Shown here piece by piece: positions 39,754 through 48,137 of a stretch of DNA of 64,000 bases; within the stretch, counting starts at the first letter, position 1, and each line of letters begins with the position of its first letter. The stretch covers positions 1 to 64,000 of the forward strand of contig CAYGDI010000001.1 of assembly GCA_964348695.1 (NCBI GenBank), read 5' to 3'. Position numbers and translations under genes: made by a program. A model generated the notes under the pieces. It made no database searches and was not told the DNA's origin. It saw only the letters and a list, made by a program, of their open reading frames with translations. This DNA comes from JACPYF01 sp964348695. GTDB taxonomy: Bacteria; Patescibacteriota; Saccharimonadia; Saccharimonadales; Saccharimonadaceae.

Positions 39754-40866
39754 ATGACACAAGAGACAAATAAAATCGGCAAGTTTTTAGTTGTACTTTT
39801 CTTTTGTTTTATTGCGAGTTTTCTAGGTAGTTGGGTATTTTTGAGTACTGGTTTAGTCAGTACAAAGCAAATTACAACACAAAACACGAAAGTGATCACT
39901 GCTGATGAGCAAATTACTAGTGAAGTTGCCGAAAAAGTTTCTCCCAGTGTCGTCTCTGTTATAACGACGCAAGAAACAGTTTCTGGTTATTTTCAGACGT
40001 CATCACAGGCTGCTGGTACTGGCATTGTGATCAGCAAAGATGGCTATATTTTAACCAACAAACACGTGGTTAGTGGTGCAACAAAAGTCGCTGTCGTGAT
40101 GGACGACGGTACTCTCTATAGAGATGTTGAGCTGGTTGGTGTTGACCCTCTCAATGATATTGCGTTTTTAAAGATGACTGATAAGCCTGATGATCTCAAA
40201 CCGGCTACTCTGGGTGATTCATCACGGCTGAGAATAGGTCAAAAAGTGTTGGCTATTGGCAATGCTTTGGGCGAATATCAAAATAGTGTCACAAGCGGTA
40301 TTATATCTGGAAAAGGTCGTCCAATAATTGCCGATGACGGCACGAGCGATGGTGAGTCGTTGGACAATCTACTACAGACAGATGCAGCAATAAATCAGGG
40401 CAATTCAGGAGGTCCATTGGTTGATCTAGATGGGCGTATTATTGGTGTAAATACTGCAATTGCCGCTGATTCCCAGGGTGTTGGTTTTGCAATACCAATC
40501 AACGCCACAAAAGGCATGGTGAGAGGTTTGTTCGATACAGGCAAGGTCGAACGAGCTTATTTGGGTGTGACCTATATCGCGATAACACCAGTAGTTGCAG
40601 ATGAACTGGGCATTTCTGTGACAAAAGGTGCGTATGTCTACGCAGAAAATGGTGCGTCTGTTGCCCAAGGCAGTCCCGCCAGTAAAGCCGGTATACGCAA
40701 CGGGGATATCATAGTGAGTGTGAACAGTGAGAACGTTGATCAAAACAATGGCTTGTCACTACTCCTAGCGCAATACACTCCTGGCGATACAGTTACTTTG
40801 GAGCTGCTTAGTCAAAGTCGCAAAAAGAAGGTAGAAGTTATCCTAGGTACGTATACAGGACGATAA
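39754..40866 (+). CDS. htrA: HtrA/DegP-type serine protease with PDZ domain
   Basis: A membrane-tethered trypsin-fold protease for misfolded envelope proteins. It has 370 residues. Membrane anchor about 10-32. Protease domain with catalytic His in LTNKHVVSG (about 109), Asp in DPLNDIAFLK (about 139) and Ser in INQGNSGGPLVD (about 218); one C-terminal PDZ domain (about 275-365) with GSPASKAGIRNGDIIVSVN. Domain set is that of Gram-positive HtrA. Preceded by a G-rich GGGGGGTTGGTGAG region 3-8 nt before the ATG. Overlaps the convergent prmC end by 29 nt. Confidence 0.95.
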   Translation: MTQETNKIGKFLVVLFFCFIASFLGSWVFLSTGLVSTKQITTQNTKVITADEQITSEVAEKVSPSVVSVITTQETVSGYFQTSSQAAGTGIVISKDGYILTNKHVVSGATKVAVVMDDGTLYRDVELVGVDPLNDIAFLKMTDKPDDLKPATLGDSSRLRIGQKVLAIGNALGEYQNSVTSGIISGKGRPIIADDGTSDGESLDNLLQTDAAINQGNSGGPLVDLDGRIIGVNTAIAADSQGVGFAIPINATKGMVRGLFDTGKVERAYLGVTYIAITPVVADELGISVTKGAYVYAENGASVAQGSPASKAGIRNGDIIVSVNSENVDQNNGLSLLLAQYTPGDTVTLELLSQSRKKKVEVILGTYTGR

Positions 40867-41659
40867 AATCTTCTTTGTGTATAGGGTATAACCCACTTTT
40901 TTCAGCGTATTTAGATAGTTTCTTGTGCTGTCGAGGATCGGCTTCGATGATCAGGTGGCCATTTCTTTTTAGTAGACCTGGGATCTGGACAAAGAGTCTT
41001 TTGATATGCTCCATTCCTGATTCTTCAGAAAAGAGTGCACCAGCTGGTTCAAATGCAGTTTCAGGTGAAACCTGCCATCTGTTATCGACATAAGGTAGAT
41101 TGGCTATGATGACATCAAATTTTTTTGGCTTTTCATGGGACAGCCAGTACTCCAAAAGGTCAGATTGGATATAGCGGATTGGTTTGATCTCTAATCTTTT
41201 AGCATTTTTCCGAGCGACCTCGAGTGCTGATGCGCTAATGTCGCTAACTGTGAGATGGATAGTAGGGTGTTCGGCTTTGAGTGTTAATCCTATACACCCA
41301 CTACCAGTGCCAATATCAAGAACTCGACCAGCGAGGTTGTATTTTGTGAACATTGCTATGATGGTTTCAGATTCAGGGCGGGGTATTAGCACGCTTGGTG
41401 ATACCATAAAATCTCTTCCATAAAATTCTTTATACCCCAATATATAGGCGATTGGCTCGCGGTTCACGCGGCGTTTTAGAAGTTTGTTCAAACGCTGTAA
41501 TTGGGCTGTAGGCAGCTGCTCTTCAGGGTGTGCGATTATGTAATGTCGAGGTTTTTTGATAGAAAAACCAAGAAGCAGCTCTGAATCTAGTCGTGCAGAA
41601 GGGATGTCAACGCTTTTTAAACTTGCAGAGGCAGACCGTAGCCATTGTTCGTATGACAT
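40838..41659 (-). CDS. prmC: peptide chain release factor N5-glutamine methyltransferase
   Basis: Methylates the Gln of the GGQ motif in release factors. It has 273 residues. N-terminal helical domain (1-75) with ARLDSELLLG; SAM-binding GRVLDIGTGSGCIGLTL at about 112-128; the substrate-binding motif reads ANLPYVDN where the canonical form is NPPY. ATG 41659 gives the family N terminus SYEQWLRSASASL and starts 1 nt beyond the prfA stop; a frame extending to 41704 would overlap prfA by 44 nt. Operon with its substrate gene prfA. Confidence 0.95.
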   Translation of the reverse strand: MSYEQWLRSASASLKSVDIPSARLDSELLLGFSIKKPRHYIIAHPEEQLPTAQLQRLNKLLKRRVNREPIAYILGYKEFYGRDFMVSPSVLIPRPESETIIAMFTKYNLAGRVLDIGTGSGCIGLTLKAEHPTIHLTVSDISASALEVARKNAKRLEIKPIRYIQSDLLEYWLSHEKPKKFDVIIANLPYVDNRWQVSPETAFEPAGALFSEESGMEHIKRLFVQIPGLLKRNGHLIIEADPRQHKKLSKYAEKSGLYPIHKEDFIVLYTYLG

Positions 41660-41660
41660 G

Positions 41661-42713
41661 TTATTTCTCTGACGATAGCTTTGTTTCAGCTTTTCGTAGC
41701 TCATCGATCAAATCTTGGATATCGCCATTCATCGCGGCAGGTATATTTGATCGTGAATAGCCAATGCGATGATCGGTAATTCGGTCTTGCGGGAAGTTAT
41801 AGGTACGGATCTTTTCGCTGCGATCGCCAGAACCAATTAATGATCGACGTTCACTGGCAGTTTTGGCAGCTTCTTCGTCGATTTTTTGTTGTAGCAGGCG
41901 GGATCGCAGTACGCTCATGGCTTTTGCCTTGTTTTTGATCTGAGATTTTTCGTCTTGGTTTGTGACAACTAGGCCTGTAGGCAAGTGAGTAATGCGCACG
42001 GCAGAATCGGTTGTGTTTACTGATTGTCCACCGTGTCCGCCAGCGCGGTATACGTCAACTTTTAGGTCATTAGGATTGATTTCGATATCAGTTTCTTCTG
42101 CTTCAGGTAGCACTGCTACGGTTACTGTGCTGGTATGTACACGGCCTTGGCTCTCTGTCGCTGGTATGCGTTGTACGCGATGAACGCCACTCTCGAATTT
42201 TAGCGAGGCATACGGACTATCACCTTTAACTTCGAAGACAACTTCTTTGTAGCCACCAACATCGTTGGCATTTTCGCTCATGATTTCGGTCTTGAAACCA
42301 TTTGTTTCGCAGTAACGTAGGTATGAACGCAGCAGTTCGCTAGCAAATAAACTGGCTTCGTCGCCACCAGCACCTGCGCGGATTTCGATGATGACGTTTT
42401 TGCTGTCATTTGGGTCGCTAGGTATTAGTATTTCGGCTAGCTCTGCCTCTAGTGCACCTAGTTTTTCTTTGTTTTCTGCTGTTTCAATTTTTGCCAGTTC
42501 GGCTAGCTCGTCATCGCCTCCAATCAGAGTGTCGGCCTCACTAATTTGCTTTTTCAACGCATCAATTTGTTCGTTTTTTTGTAAAATACTATCAATTTCG
42601 CTGAGGCGTTTTGATTTGGCGGTATATGCGGGATCAGAAAAAGCCTCGGGTTGAGTCAGGAAAGTCTCAAGCTCAAGCTTTTCGCTGGACAAAGCGGAGA
42701 TGTCGATGTTCAT
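41661..42713 (-). CDS. prfA: peptide chain release factor 1
   Basis: Terminates translation at UAA and UAG. It has 350 residues. The stop-codon reading PxT tripeptide is PAT in RIPATESQGRVHTS, characteristic of RF1 not RF2. The catalytic GGQ is in RAGGHGGQSVNTTDSAVR at about residue 228. N-terminal coiled-coil domain 1 is present but compact. Lies between rpmE and prmC on the minus strand, the classic rpmE-prfA-prmC order. RF2 is not in the window. Confidence 0.97.
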   Translation of the reverse strand: MNIDISALSSEKLELETFLTQPEAFSDPAYTAKSKRLSEIDSILQKNEQIDALKKQISEADTLIGGDDELAELAKIETAENKEKLGALEAELAEILIPSDPNDSKNVIIEIRAGAGGDEASLFASELLRSYLRYCETNGFKTEIMSENANDVGGYKEVVFEVKGDSPYASLKFESGVHRVQRIPATESQGRVHTSTVTVAVLPEAEETDIEINPNDLKVDVYRAGGHGGQSVNTTDSAVRITHLPTGLVVTNQDEKSQIKNKAKAMSVLRSRLLQQKIDEEAAKTASERRSLIGSGDRSEKIRTYNFPQDRITDHRIGYSRSNIPAAMNGDIQDLIDELRKAETKLSSEK

Positions 42714-42733
42714 AGCACTGTACCCCCGGTTAG

Positions 42734-43066
42734 TTAACTAGTTGTGACTTCTTCGGCTTTTTTCTCTGCCTTGGCAGTAGCTTTCTTTGCTTTGTTGCCT
42801 AGAGCAGATTTACGCTTGGCGGCAGCCTCAAAACGAGCTTTGAATCGATCAACGCGACCTTCGGTGTCAATAATCTTTTCTTCACCTGTAAAGAAGGGGT
42901 GAGATGCACTAGAAATGTGCATTTTTACTAGTGGATAAGTGTTGCCATCTTCCCATTTGATAGTTTCGTCTGTAGTTGCGGTTGACTGTGTCAAAAACGC
43001 AAATTTAGCCTGGTCGTCTTGGAAAACGACAGGTCGGTAGTTAGTTGGGTGTATTCCTTTTTTCAT
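42734..43066 (-). CDS. rpmE: 50S ribosomal protein L31 with basic C-terminal extension
   Basis: A bL31 of 110 residues. The family core is residues 1-80: MKKGIHPTNYRPVVFQD, then KMHISSASHPFFTGEEKIIDTEGRVDRFKARF, the conserved SHPFxTG...D(T)xGRVxxF pattern. It lacks the CxxC zinc site (C-minus type). A Lys/Ala-rich tail of about 25 residues follows. Promoter TTGACT-N17-TACAAT (43105-43077) ends ten nt before ATG 43066. The frame is open upstream to 43345 but overlaps the divergent prepilin gene, so the family start is used. Confidence 0.94.
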   Translation of the reverse strand: MKKGIHPTNYRPVVFQDDQAKFAFLTQSTATTDETIKWEDGNTYPLVKMHISSASHPFFTGEEKIIDTEGRVDRFKARFEAAAKRKSALGNKAKKATAKAEKKAEEVTTS

Positions 43067-43076
43067 AATCCGATCT

Positions 43077-43105
43077 ATTGTATCTGTTAAGAGTAGAAAA
43101 GTCAA
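43077..43105 (-). promoter_or_regulatory. promoter for rpmE-prfA-prmC
   Basis: Reading the minus strand: TTGACT (43105-43100), 17 nt, TACAAT (43082-43077), ten nt to ATG 43066. A good promoter with a leader of only about 3-5 nt. Confidence 0.7.
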
Positions 43106-43133
43106 AGGTGTATAATGAAAACAATAACAAAGC

Positions 43134-43162
43134 TTGTGTTTACAGCAATAGGGTGTTATAAA
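43134..43162 (+). promoter_or_regulatory. promoter for the second prepilin gene
   Basis: TTGTGT (43134-43139), 17 nt, TATAAA (43157-43162), nine nt before ATG 43172. Confidence 0.55.
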
Positions 43163-43171
43163 TAAGTGATA

Positions 43172-43771
43172 ATGATTCCTAAGGGTGGTAACAGAGGTTT
43201 TACGATAGTTGAGCTGTTGATCGTTATAGTTATTATTGGGGTGCTCGCCGCGATAATAGCATCTGTTTATAGTGGTATTCAAGACAGAGCTAACAACCAA
43301 AAAACAGAAGCTGTAGTAGCTGAGTATAAAAAAGCACTGATCCAATATGCAGTTACTAATGGTGTATACCCTGCTGGAACTTACGTCTGTTTAGGCGAGC
43401 CAGCTTACCCGAACTGCGCTGGGACTGCCACGGGGAGTAGCGTTTTCAATAACGCTATTCGACCTTTTATGGGTAATGTGGGCCAGCTGCCTCAGCCTGC
43501 GATTCAAATTCTACAGTATGGGGCGCAACAGAGGGCTGGTGCAGCTTACCATTACAACGCCGCCTCAACTCTTGATGGCTCGCCACACCCATGGGGTATT
43601 AATTATATTACGAAAGGTACTGGTCAATGTAAGTTACCAGGCGTTGCGGGTAATCCAGCAGGATTTTATTGGCCAAATTTTTCTACTACACCAAATACTA
43701 GTGGGCACACAGAAAGCCAGTCTGGAAATAGTTTTTGTAGGTTAATCTTACCTAACCCAGCTAATCTATAG
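43172..43771 (+). CDS. type IV pilin-like prepilin
   Basis: A 199-residue prepilin. Short basic leader MIPKGGNR-G, then FTIVELLIVIVIIGVLAA: cleavage after Gly9, mature Phe1 and Glu5. The head is Gly/Asn/Pro-rich with cysteines in YVCLG, PNCAG, GQCKL and SFCRL, suggesting two disulfides. The N-terminal 35 residues are very similar to the prepilin at 13700, the head is not. ATG 43172 is nine nt after TATAAA; a GTG six nt earlier is less likely. Divergent from rpmE. Confidence 0.9.
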   Translation: MIPKGGNRGFTIVELLIVIVIIGVLAAIIASVYSGIQDRANNQKTEAVVAEYKKALIQYAVTNGVYPAGTYVCLGEPAYPNCAGTATGSSVFNNAIRPFMGNVGQLPQPAIQILQYGAQQRAGAAYHYNAASTLDGSPHPWGINYITKGTGQCKLPGVAGNPAGFYWPNFSTTPNTSGHTESQSGNSFCRLILPNPANL

Positions 43772-43772
43772 T

Positions 43773-43799
43773 AAAAAACCAGCTCATTCATAGAGCTGG
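43773..43799 (-). terminator. terminator of the 44212-43823 gene
   Basis: On the minus strand CCAGCTC, loop TATGAAT, GAGCTGG, then TTTTTT (43778-43773). It also lies 2 nt after the plus-strand prepilin stop and may act in both directions. Confidence 0.75.
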
Positions 43800-43813
43800 C
43801 TGTGTTCGTTTCA

Positions 43814-43840
43814 CCCTCTCAGTCATCGTTGCTGAGAGGG
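43814..43840. repeat. inverted repeat spanning a stop codon
   Basis: CCCTCTCAG (43814-43822) and CTGAGAGGG (43832-43840), a perfect 9-bp stem whose loop holds the TGA stop of the minus-strand membrane gene. It sits 15 nt upstream (in transcript sense) of the terminator hairpin, giving a tandem hairpin end. Confidence 0.7.
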
Positions 43841-44212
43841 TCGCAGGTTGTGCCACAATCTGTAGGGTGCAACTATACCCCTGACGATGACAGCAATTGG
43901 CCACATAAAAATCATGACTGTCAGGATGCCAAACATCTGTTTGTTCGAAAGTTCTTCCTGGATAGAAGTATCCATCCTTGGGAAGACATCATCGATCATG
44001 ATGCGTGCGATACCTAGCGGTATCAGACACCCTGCCACTGCTCCTAGGACAATACTCGCGATCATTCCGTCAACGACGATCGCCACATAGATGGCGGGCA
44101 TCAGAGACCAAGAGACAACAACGAGTATTGCCATGACGAACATTGGTAAAAACCAACGGCAGTCATCTCTGCTGACTAGCCGAATGGGCTTTCGTGTTCT
44201 GGTGTTGTACAT
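43823..44212 (-). CDS. small membrane protein, unknown function
   Basis: A 129-residue protein with about four hydrophobic segments (near 22-40, 44-72 possibly two, 98-118) and basic ends. No family recognised. ATG 44212 has GTGGAG 8-9 nt upstream; earlier GTG 44227 and ATG 44221 overlap that ribosome site. A sampled line is 55% GC and rich in ATC/GTC/GCG codons, unlike flanking ribosomal genes, resembling the 29906 and 61551-63267 loci. Bounded by a strong promoter and tandem hairpins. Confidence 0.65.
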   Translation of the reverse strand: MYNTRTRKPIRLVSRDDCRWFLPMFVMAILVVVSWSLMPAIYVAIVVDGMIASIVLGAVAGCLIPLGIARIMIDDVFPRMDTSIQEELSNKQMFGILTVMIFMWPIAVIVRGIVAPYRLWHNLRPSQQR

Positions 44213-44263
44213 ATGATACATCTCCACGTGTTCGTGCTTCTTTGGCGGGAAACAATGTATAGG

Positions 44264-44292
44264 ACTATATAACTTTCACATTACAGAGTCAA
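44264..44292 (-). promoter_or_regulatory. promoter for the 44212-43823 gene
   Basis: Minus strand TTGACT (44292-44287), 17 nt, TATAGT (44269-44264). Its -35 is only 5 nt from the -35 of the divergent rpsB promoter, so the two polymerases would face away from adjacent sites. Confidence 0.7.
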
Positions 44293-44297
44293 TGTAG

Positions 44298-44326
44298 TTG
44301 TAGATACGGGGTCTATCTGTTACAAT
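44298..44326 (+). promoter_or_regulatory. promoter for rpsB operon
   Basis: TTGTAG (44298-44303), 17 nt, TACAAT (44321-44326). It yields a leader of about 83 nt ending in AAAGGAG 9 nt before ATG 44416; CCTG (44381-44384 region) with CAGG and GTGCG with CGCAT could fold a hairpin, possibly an S2 autoregulatory site. Confidence 0.65.
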
Positions 44327-44415
44327 TGCTGGTACAACATTTTTAATGAAACAGTGTCGTGCGTAAGACTCCTGAATATACAGGGCGCATACACGGAGAA
44401 AAAGGAGTACACAAT

Positions 44416-45123
44416 ATGGCCGTAAAGGTTGATGTAAAACAATTGCTCGAAGCAGGTGTGCATTTCGGGCACAAGACAAGTCGCTGGCATCCAAAGATGG
44501 CGGGGTATATTCATAGTAAAAGGCAAGATAGTCATATCATTGACCTCATAAAAACTGCCGAGTCACTAGAAGCCGCCTTGGTCTTTCTGACAAAAACAGT
44601 AGCTGACGGAAAAAAGGTACTATTCGTTGGTACAAAAAAACAGGCAAAAGATATTGTTCGCATGGCAGCAGAAGAAGTCAACCAACCTTATGTCACGAAT
44701 CGCTGGATCGGAGGCACACTCACAAATTCAAAGACCGTTGGAGGCCGTATCAAGCACATGCAGCAGCTTGAAAATCGTATGGTCAGTGGTGATCTAGAGA
44801 AAAAATACAACAAACTAGAGGTACAACGTTTTGCGGAAGAGATCGATGAGCTCAAGGTAAAATATGAAGGCATCAAATCCCTTGAAGGTAAGCCAGGTGT
44901 TGTAATAGTGGTAGACGTTATTGCCGACGCGAATGCTGTACGAGAAGCTCGCAAGCTTGGCATACCAGTGATCGGTATTGTTGACACAAACGCTGATCCA
45001 ACTCCTATTGACTACGTGATTCCAGGTAATGACGACGCAATCAAAGGTATCAGTCTGATACTAGATTATATGAAAAAAGCCATCGTCGAAGGGCAGGCTG
45101 CGGAGAAAAAGGAGACAAAATAA
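44416..45123 (+). CDS. rpsB: 30S ribosomal protein S2
   Basis: A uS2 of 235 residues. Landmarks: QLLEAGVHFGHKTSRWHPKMAGYI near the N terminus, FVGTKKQAKDIV, TNRWIGGTLTNSKT, the coiled-coil insertion (about 120-160), and VVDVIADANAVREARKLGIPVIGIVDTNADP. The frame is open to 44359 but ATG 44416 with AAAGGAG matches the family start. tsf follows with a 1-nt overlap, the conserved rpsB-tsf pair. Confidence 0.96.
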   Translation: MAVKVDVKQLLEAGVHFGHKTSRWHPKMAGYIHSKRQDSHIIDLIKTAESLEAALVFLTKTVADGKKVLFVGTKKQAKDIVRMAAEEVNQPYVTNRWIGGTLTNSKTVGGRIKHMQQLENRMVSGDLEKKYNKLEVQRFAEEIDELKVKYEGIKSLEGKPGVVIVVDVIADANAVREARKLGIPVIGIVDTNADPTPIDYVIPGNDDAIKGISLILDYMKKAIVEGQAAEKKETK

Positions 45124-45719
45124 TGGCAATATCCCTAGAAGATGTTAAAAAACTGAAGGAACTAACTGGTGTAGGTTTGACTGATGCCAAAAAAGCTCTC
45201 ACTGAAACAGATGGAGATTTTGACAAAGCTTTGGAGCAGATGCGCAAAAAAGGTTTGACAAGAGCCGAGAAAAAAGGCGAGCGAGAGGCTCGGGAAGGCT
45301 TGGTTGACGCCTATGTGCATAGTGGGCGTATTGGTGTGTTAGTAGAGGTGAACTGTGAAACAGACTTTGTAGCACGAACTGACAACTTCAAAGCATTGGT
45401 TCATGATATTGCACTGCATATTTCCGCCAGCGCACCAGAGTATATCAGTGCAGATGATATCTCCGAAGAGGAGAAAAAACGCGTGACCGACGAGTTTAGT
45501 GAAAAAGCAAAAAACGAAGGTAAACCAGCTGATATGATAGAGAAAATTGTTAGTGGTCAGATTGCTAAATATTTTGCAGAAAAAACATTACTCGAACAGC
45601 CATTTATTAAAAATCCTGATCAAACAGTCGGTGATTTGGTAAAAGAACATATCGCGAAACTAGGCGAAAATATTGTTGTGCGTCAAATGAGCCGTATCGA
45701 GCTTGGCGTCAGCGAATAA
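45123..45719 (+). CDS. tsf: elongation factor Ts
   Basis: Nucleotide exchange factor for EF-Tu. It has 198 residues, the short one-and-a-half-domain form (E. coli has 282). The N-terminal UBA-like domain has VKKLKELTGVGLTDAKKALTETDGD, followed by TRAEKKGEREAREGLVDAYVHSGRIGVLVEVNCETDFVART, the TDFV exchange loop, and a helical dimerisation part ending QTVGDLVKEHIAKLGENIVV. TAATG overlap with rpsB. pyrH, which often follows tsf, is missing. Confidence 0.96.
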   Translation: MAISLEDVKKLKELTGVGLTDAKKALTETDGDFDKALEQMRKKGLTRAEKKGEREAREGLVDAYVHSGRIGVLVEVNCETDFVARTDNFKALVHDIALHISASAPEYISADDISEEEKKRVTDEFSEKAKNEGKPADMIEKIVSGQIAKYFAEKTLLEQPFIKNPDQTVGDLVKEHIAKLGENIVVRQMSRIELGVSE

Positions 45720-45736
45720 ATGTTACAATAGATTGT

Positions 45737-46291
45737 ATGTTTGACACAGCACCCTATGAGGACAAAGCAAAGGCAGCAATTGCTCATTTTCAAGACGAAT
45801 TAAAAAAGATTCAAACCGGTAGAGCGCATCCAAGTATGCTTGATGGTGTAGCTGTTGATGCTTACGGTACGAAGATGCCTCTCAATCAAGTAGCGACTAT
45901 CACCGCGCCAGAACCGCAATTGATTCAGGTCAGTCCCTTTGACCCTGCTAATGTTGAAGCCATTAGCGAAGCTATTCGTGCTAATCAAACACTAGGGCTC
46001 AATCCTAGTGACGATGGCCGTATCGTTCGCGTGCCTATCCCCCAGTTGACCGAAGAACGACGTCATCTATTAGTCAAGCAACTGGGAGAAAAAGTTGAAG
46101 ATTGTCGTATTGTACTACGCAACATCCGCCAAGACGCACTAAAAGACGCAAAAGCCATGAAGCAAGACAAGCAGCTCTCAGAAGATGACTACAAAAGGGT
46201 AGAAAAAGAGTTTGATGGGCTGGTGACAGATTTTCACAAAAATATTGATGAAACTGCAAAGGCTAAGGAAAAAGAAGTCTTAACTATCTGA
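45737..46291 (+). CDS. frr: ribosome recycling factor
   Basis: Splits post-termination ribosomes with EF-G. It has 184 residues, exact family length. Opening helix with IQTGRAHPSMLDGVAVDAYGTKMPLNQVATI, then QLIQVSPFDPANVEAISEAIRA and VRVPIPQLTEERRHLLVKQLGEKVEDCRIVLRNIRQDA. TACAAT (45724-45729) seven nt before the ATG indicates its own leaderless promoter inside the operon. It overlaps uppS by 1 nt. Confidence 0.96.
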   Translation: MFDTAPYEDKAKAAIAHFQDELKKIQTGRAHPSMLDGVAVDAYGTKMPLNQVATITAPEPQLIQVSPFDPANVEAISEAIRANQTLGLNPSDDGRIVRVPIPQLTEERRHLLVKQLGEKVEDCRIVLRNIRQDALKDAKAMKQDKQLSEDDYKRVEKEFDGLVTDFHKNIDETAKAKEKEVLTI

Positions 46292-46977
46292 TGAGTGACA
46301 CTGCGCATATACCAAAGCATGTTGGCTATATCATGGACGGCAACAGACGCTGGGCTCGCGAGCACGGATTGCCTACCTATGAAGGGCACTTAGCTGGCTA
46401 CAGTCGAGTAAAAGATGTTGTGAGAGCTTCCGTTGAACAGGGGGTACAATACATTTCTTTTTATGCATTTTCTACTGAGAATTGGGATCGCACAGAAAAA
46501 GAGATTAGCTATTTGATGAAATTGATGTTGCGTATGTTCACATCAGATTTGGATGAGGTTATAGGAGAAGGTGTAAAGCTAATAGTTGCCGGTACAGATG
46601 AGAGATTGGATAAAAAAATTGTTCAAGCTGCCCGTGATGCCGAGGCAAAAACCGCCCACAATACAAAAGCTACCGTGCTGCTGTGTTTTAACTACGGTGG
46701 TCAAAAAGAAATTGTTGATGCAGTGAAAAAAGCAGTTGCTGAGGGTCAAGAGGTCACTGAGTCGAGTATAGAAAAACACCTGTATGGTCCAGAAGTACCA
46801 CCATGTGACATAGTCGTCCGCACGAGTGGCGAGCAGCGTCTAAGCAACTTTATGTTGTGGCGAGCAGCATACAGCGAGCTGTATTTTGTAAAAAAACACT
46901 GGCCTGATATGACAGCAGCTGATGTGTTGAAGGTGACGCAAGAATATGCCAAGCGCACACGGAGGTATGGGAGCTAA
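46291..46977 (+). CDS. uppS: isoprenyl (undecaprenyl) diphosphate synthase
   Basis: cis-Prenyltransferase that makes the lipid carrier for wall and glycan synthesis. It has 228 residues. Catalytic-Asp motif IMDGNRRWAREHGL at about 13-26, STENWDRTEKEI, LLCFNYGGQKEI and the C-terminal VRTSGEQRLSNFMLWRAAYSELYF. No dxr or cdsA beside it, although these usually are. Substrates must come from elsewhere, possibly scavenged; that is inference. Confidence 0.95.
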   Translation: MSDTAHIPKHVGYIMDGNRRWAREHGLPTYEGHLAGYSRVKDVVRASVEQGVQYISFYAFSTENWDRTEKEISYLMKLMLRMFTSDLDEVIGEGVKLIVAGTDERLDKKIVQAARDAEAKTAHNTKATVLLCFNYGGQKEIVDAVKKAVAEGQEVTESSIEKHLYGPEVPPCDIVVRTSGEQRLSNFMLWRAAYSELYFVKKHWPDMTAADVLKVTQEYAKRTRRYGS

Positions 46978-48137
46978 TGGAAGGTTTAATATTGATTGCT
47001 CAAATTGCAACAGGATTGTTCATACTGACGCTTTTGGTGGTGATTCATGAACTAGGTCACGCGATTGTTGCGCGCCGCAATGGTGTGACTGTCGAAGAAT
47101 TTGGTATTGGATTTCCGCCTCAATTTGCGGCAATTAAACTAAAAAATAAAGTTTTACTCAGTATCAACTACCTGCCACTTGGTGGTTTTGTGAAGTTAAA
47201 GGGTGAGAATGATGAGGCAAACAAAAAAGGAGACTATGGTGCGGCAAGTTTGTGGGTGAAGACCAAGATATTGCTTGCAGGTGTCGGTATGAACTGGCTG
47301 TTTGCAGCGGTATTACTGAGCATCTTAGCTTTTACTGGGCTTCCAAAAGTATTACCGAACCAGTTTACTATCGCCTCAGATACAAAAGAAGTGGAATCTG
47401 CTCTAAGGGTCACATTTATTAACAAAGGTTCTCCAGCAGAAAAAGCAGGACTTGAGATAAACGACAAGATTATCAGTGTTATGGGTCAAAAAATCACGGA
47501 TGCTCAACAACTCGCTTTGGTCACAAAAGAACATCAGGGAAAATATGTAGATCTCAAATATCAGAGAGATGGACAAACTTATAGTGTGCGGGTTCAACTT
47601 CGCTACAACCCAGACAAAAACAAAGGCGTACTAGGTGTGGCAACAAGTTCTCAGACATTGCGTTATTCTACTTGGTCTGCGCCAATTGTTGGTATTGGTA
47701 CAACAGCACAGTTTAGCTGGGCAACCCTACAGGGTCTTGGCGATTTAGTAGGCAAGTTGACGCATGGTTTAGCCTTGCAGCTGAGTGGTGATGAGACTGC
47801 TAGGCAAAAAGGTAGTCAAGAAATATCAGCAGCAGGTAATTCAGTCGGTGGTCCACTGAGTATTATTGGTGTGTTTTTCCCGGCTGCCCAGACCGCTGGC
47901 ATGACAACGCTATTGTTTTTGACTGCAATTGTATCTTTGACGCTTGCAGTAATGAACGTGTTGCCTATACCTGCATTGGACGGAGGTAGATTGTTTTTGA
48001 CTCTTTTGTTCAGACTTATCAAAAAACCGCTGACAAAAAAACTCGAAGATTCGATCGTAGGGTATAGTTTTATGTTCCTGATGGGCTTAATCGTAATCAT
48101 CACTATCGCAGATGTTTTCAAAATCCAATCTCTCTAA
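46977..48137 (+). CDS. rseP: site-2 protease RseP-like zinc metallopeptidase
   Basis: An intramembrane metalloprotease that cleaves signalling or signal-peptide remnants. It has 386 residues. HELGH at residues 24-28 in the first membrane helix, third-ligand motif NVLPIPALDGGRL near residue 325, and one PDZ domain (about 130-205) with GSPAEKAGLEINDKIISV. Four membrane segments. It overlaps uppS by 1 nt and the CPBP gene by 26 nt, so the envelope genes form a tightly coupled operon. Confidence 0.95.
   Translation: MEGLILIAQIATGLFILTLLVVIHELGHAIVARRNGVTVEEFGIGFPPQFAAIKLKNKVLLSINYLPLGGFVKLKGENDEANKKGDYGAASLWVKTKILLAGVGMNWLFAAVLLSILAFTGLPKVLPNQFTIASDTKEVESALRVTFINKGSPAEKAGLEINDKIISVMGQKITDAQQLALVTKEHQGKYVDLKYQRDGQTYSVRVQLRYNPDKNKGVLGVATSSQTLRYSTWSAPIVGIGTTAQFSWATLQGLGDLVGKLTHGLALQLSGDETARQKGSQEISAAGNSVGGPLSIIGVFFPAAQTAGMTTLLFLTAIVSLTLAVMNVLPIPALDGGRLFLTLLFRLIKKPLTKKLEDSIVGYSFMFLMGLIVIITIADVFKIQSL

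Noticed and set aside
43067..43345. N-terminal extension of rpmE to 43345
   Set aside because: It would run antisense through the prepilin start and the promoters; L31 begins at MKKGIHP.
44359..44415. N-terminal extension of rpsB
   Set aside because: It lacks homology to S2 and contains the leader and the AAAGGAG ribosome site; ATG 44416 is the family start.
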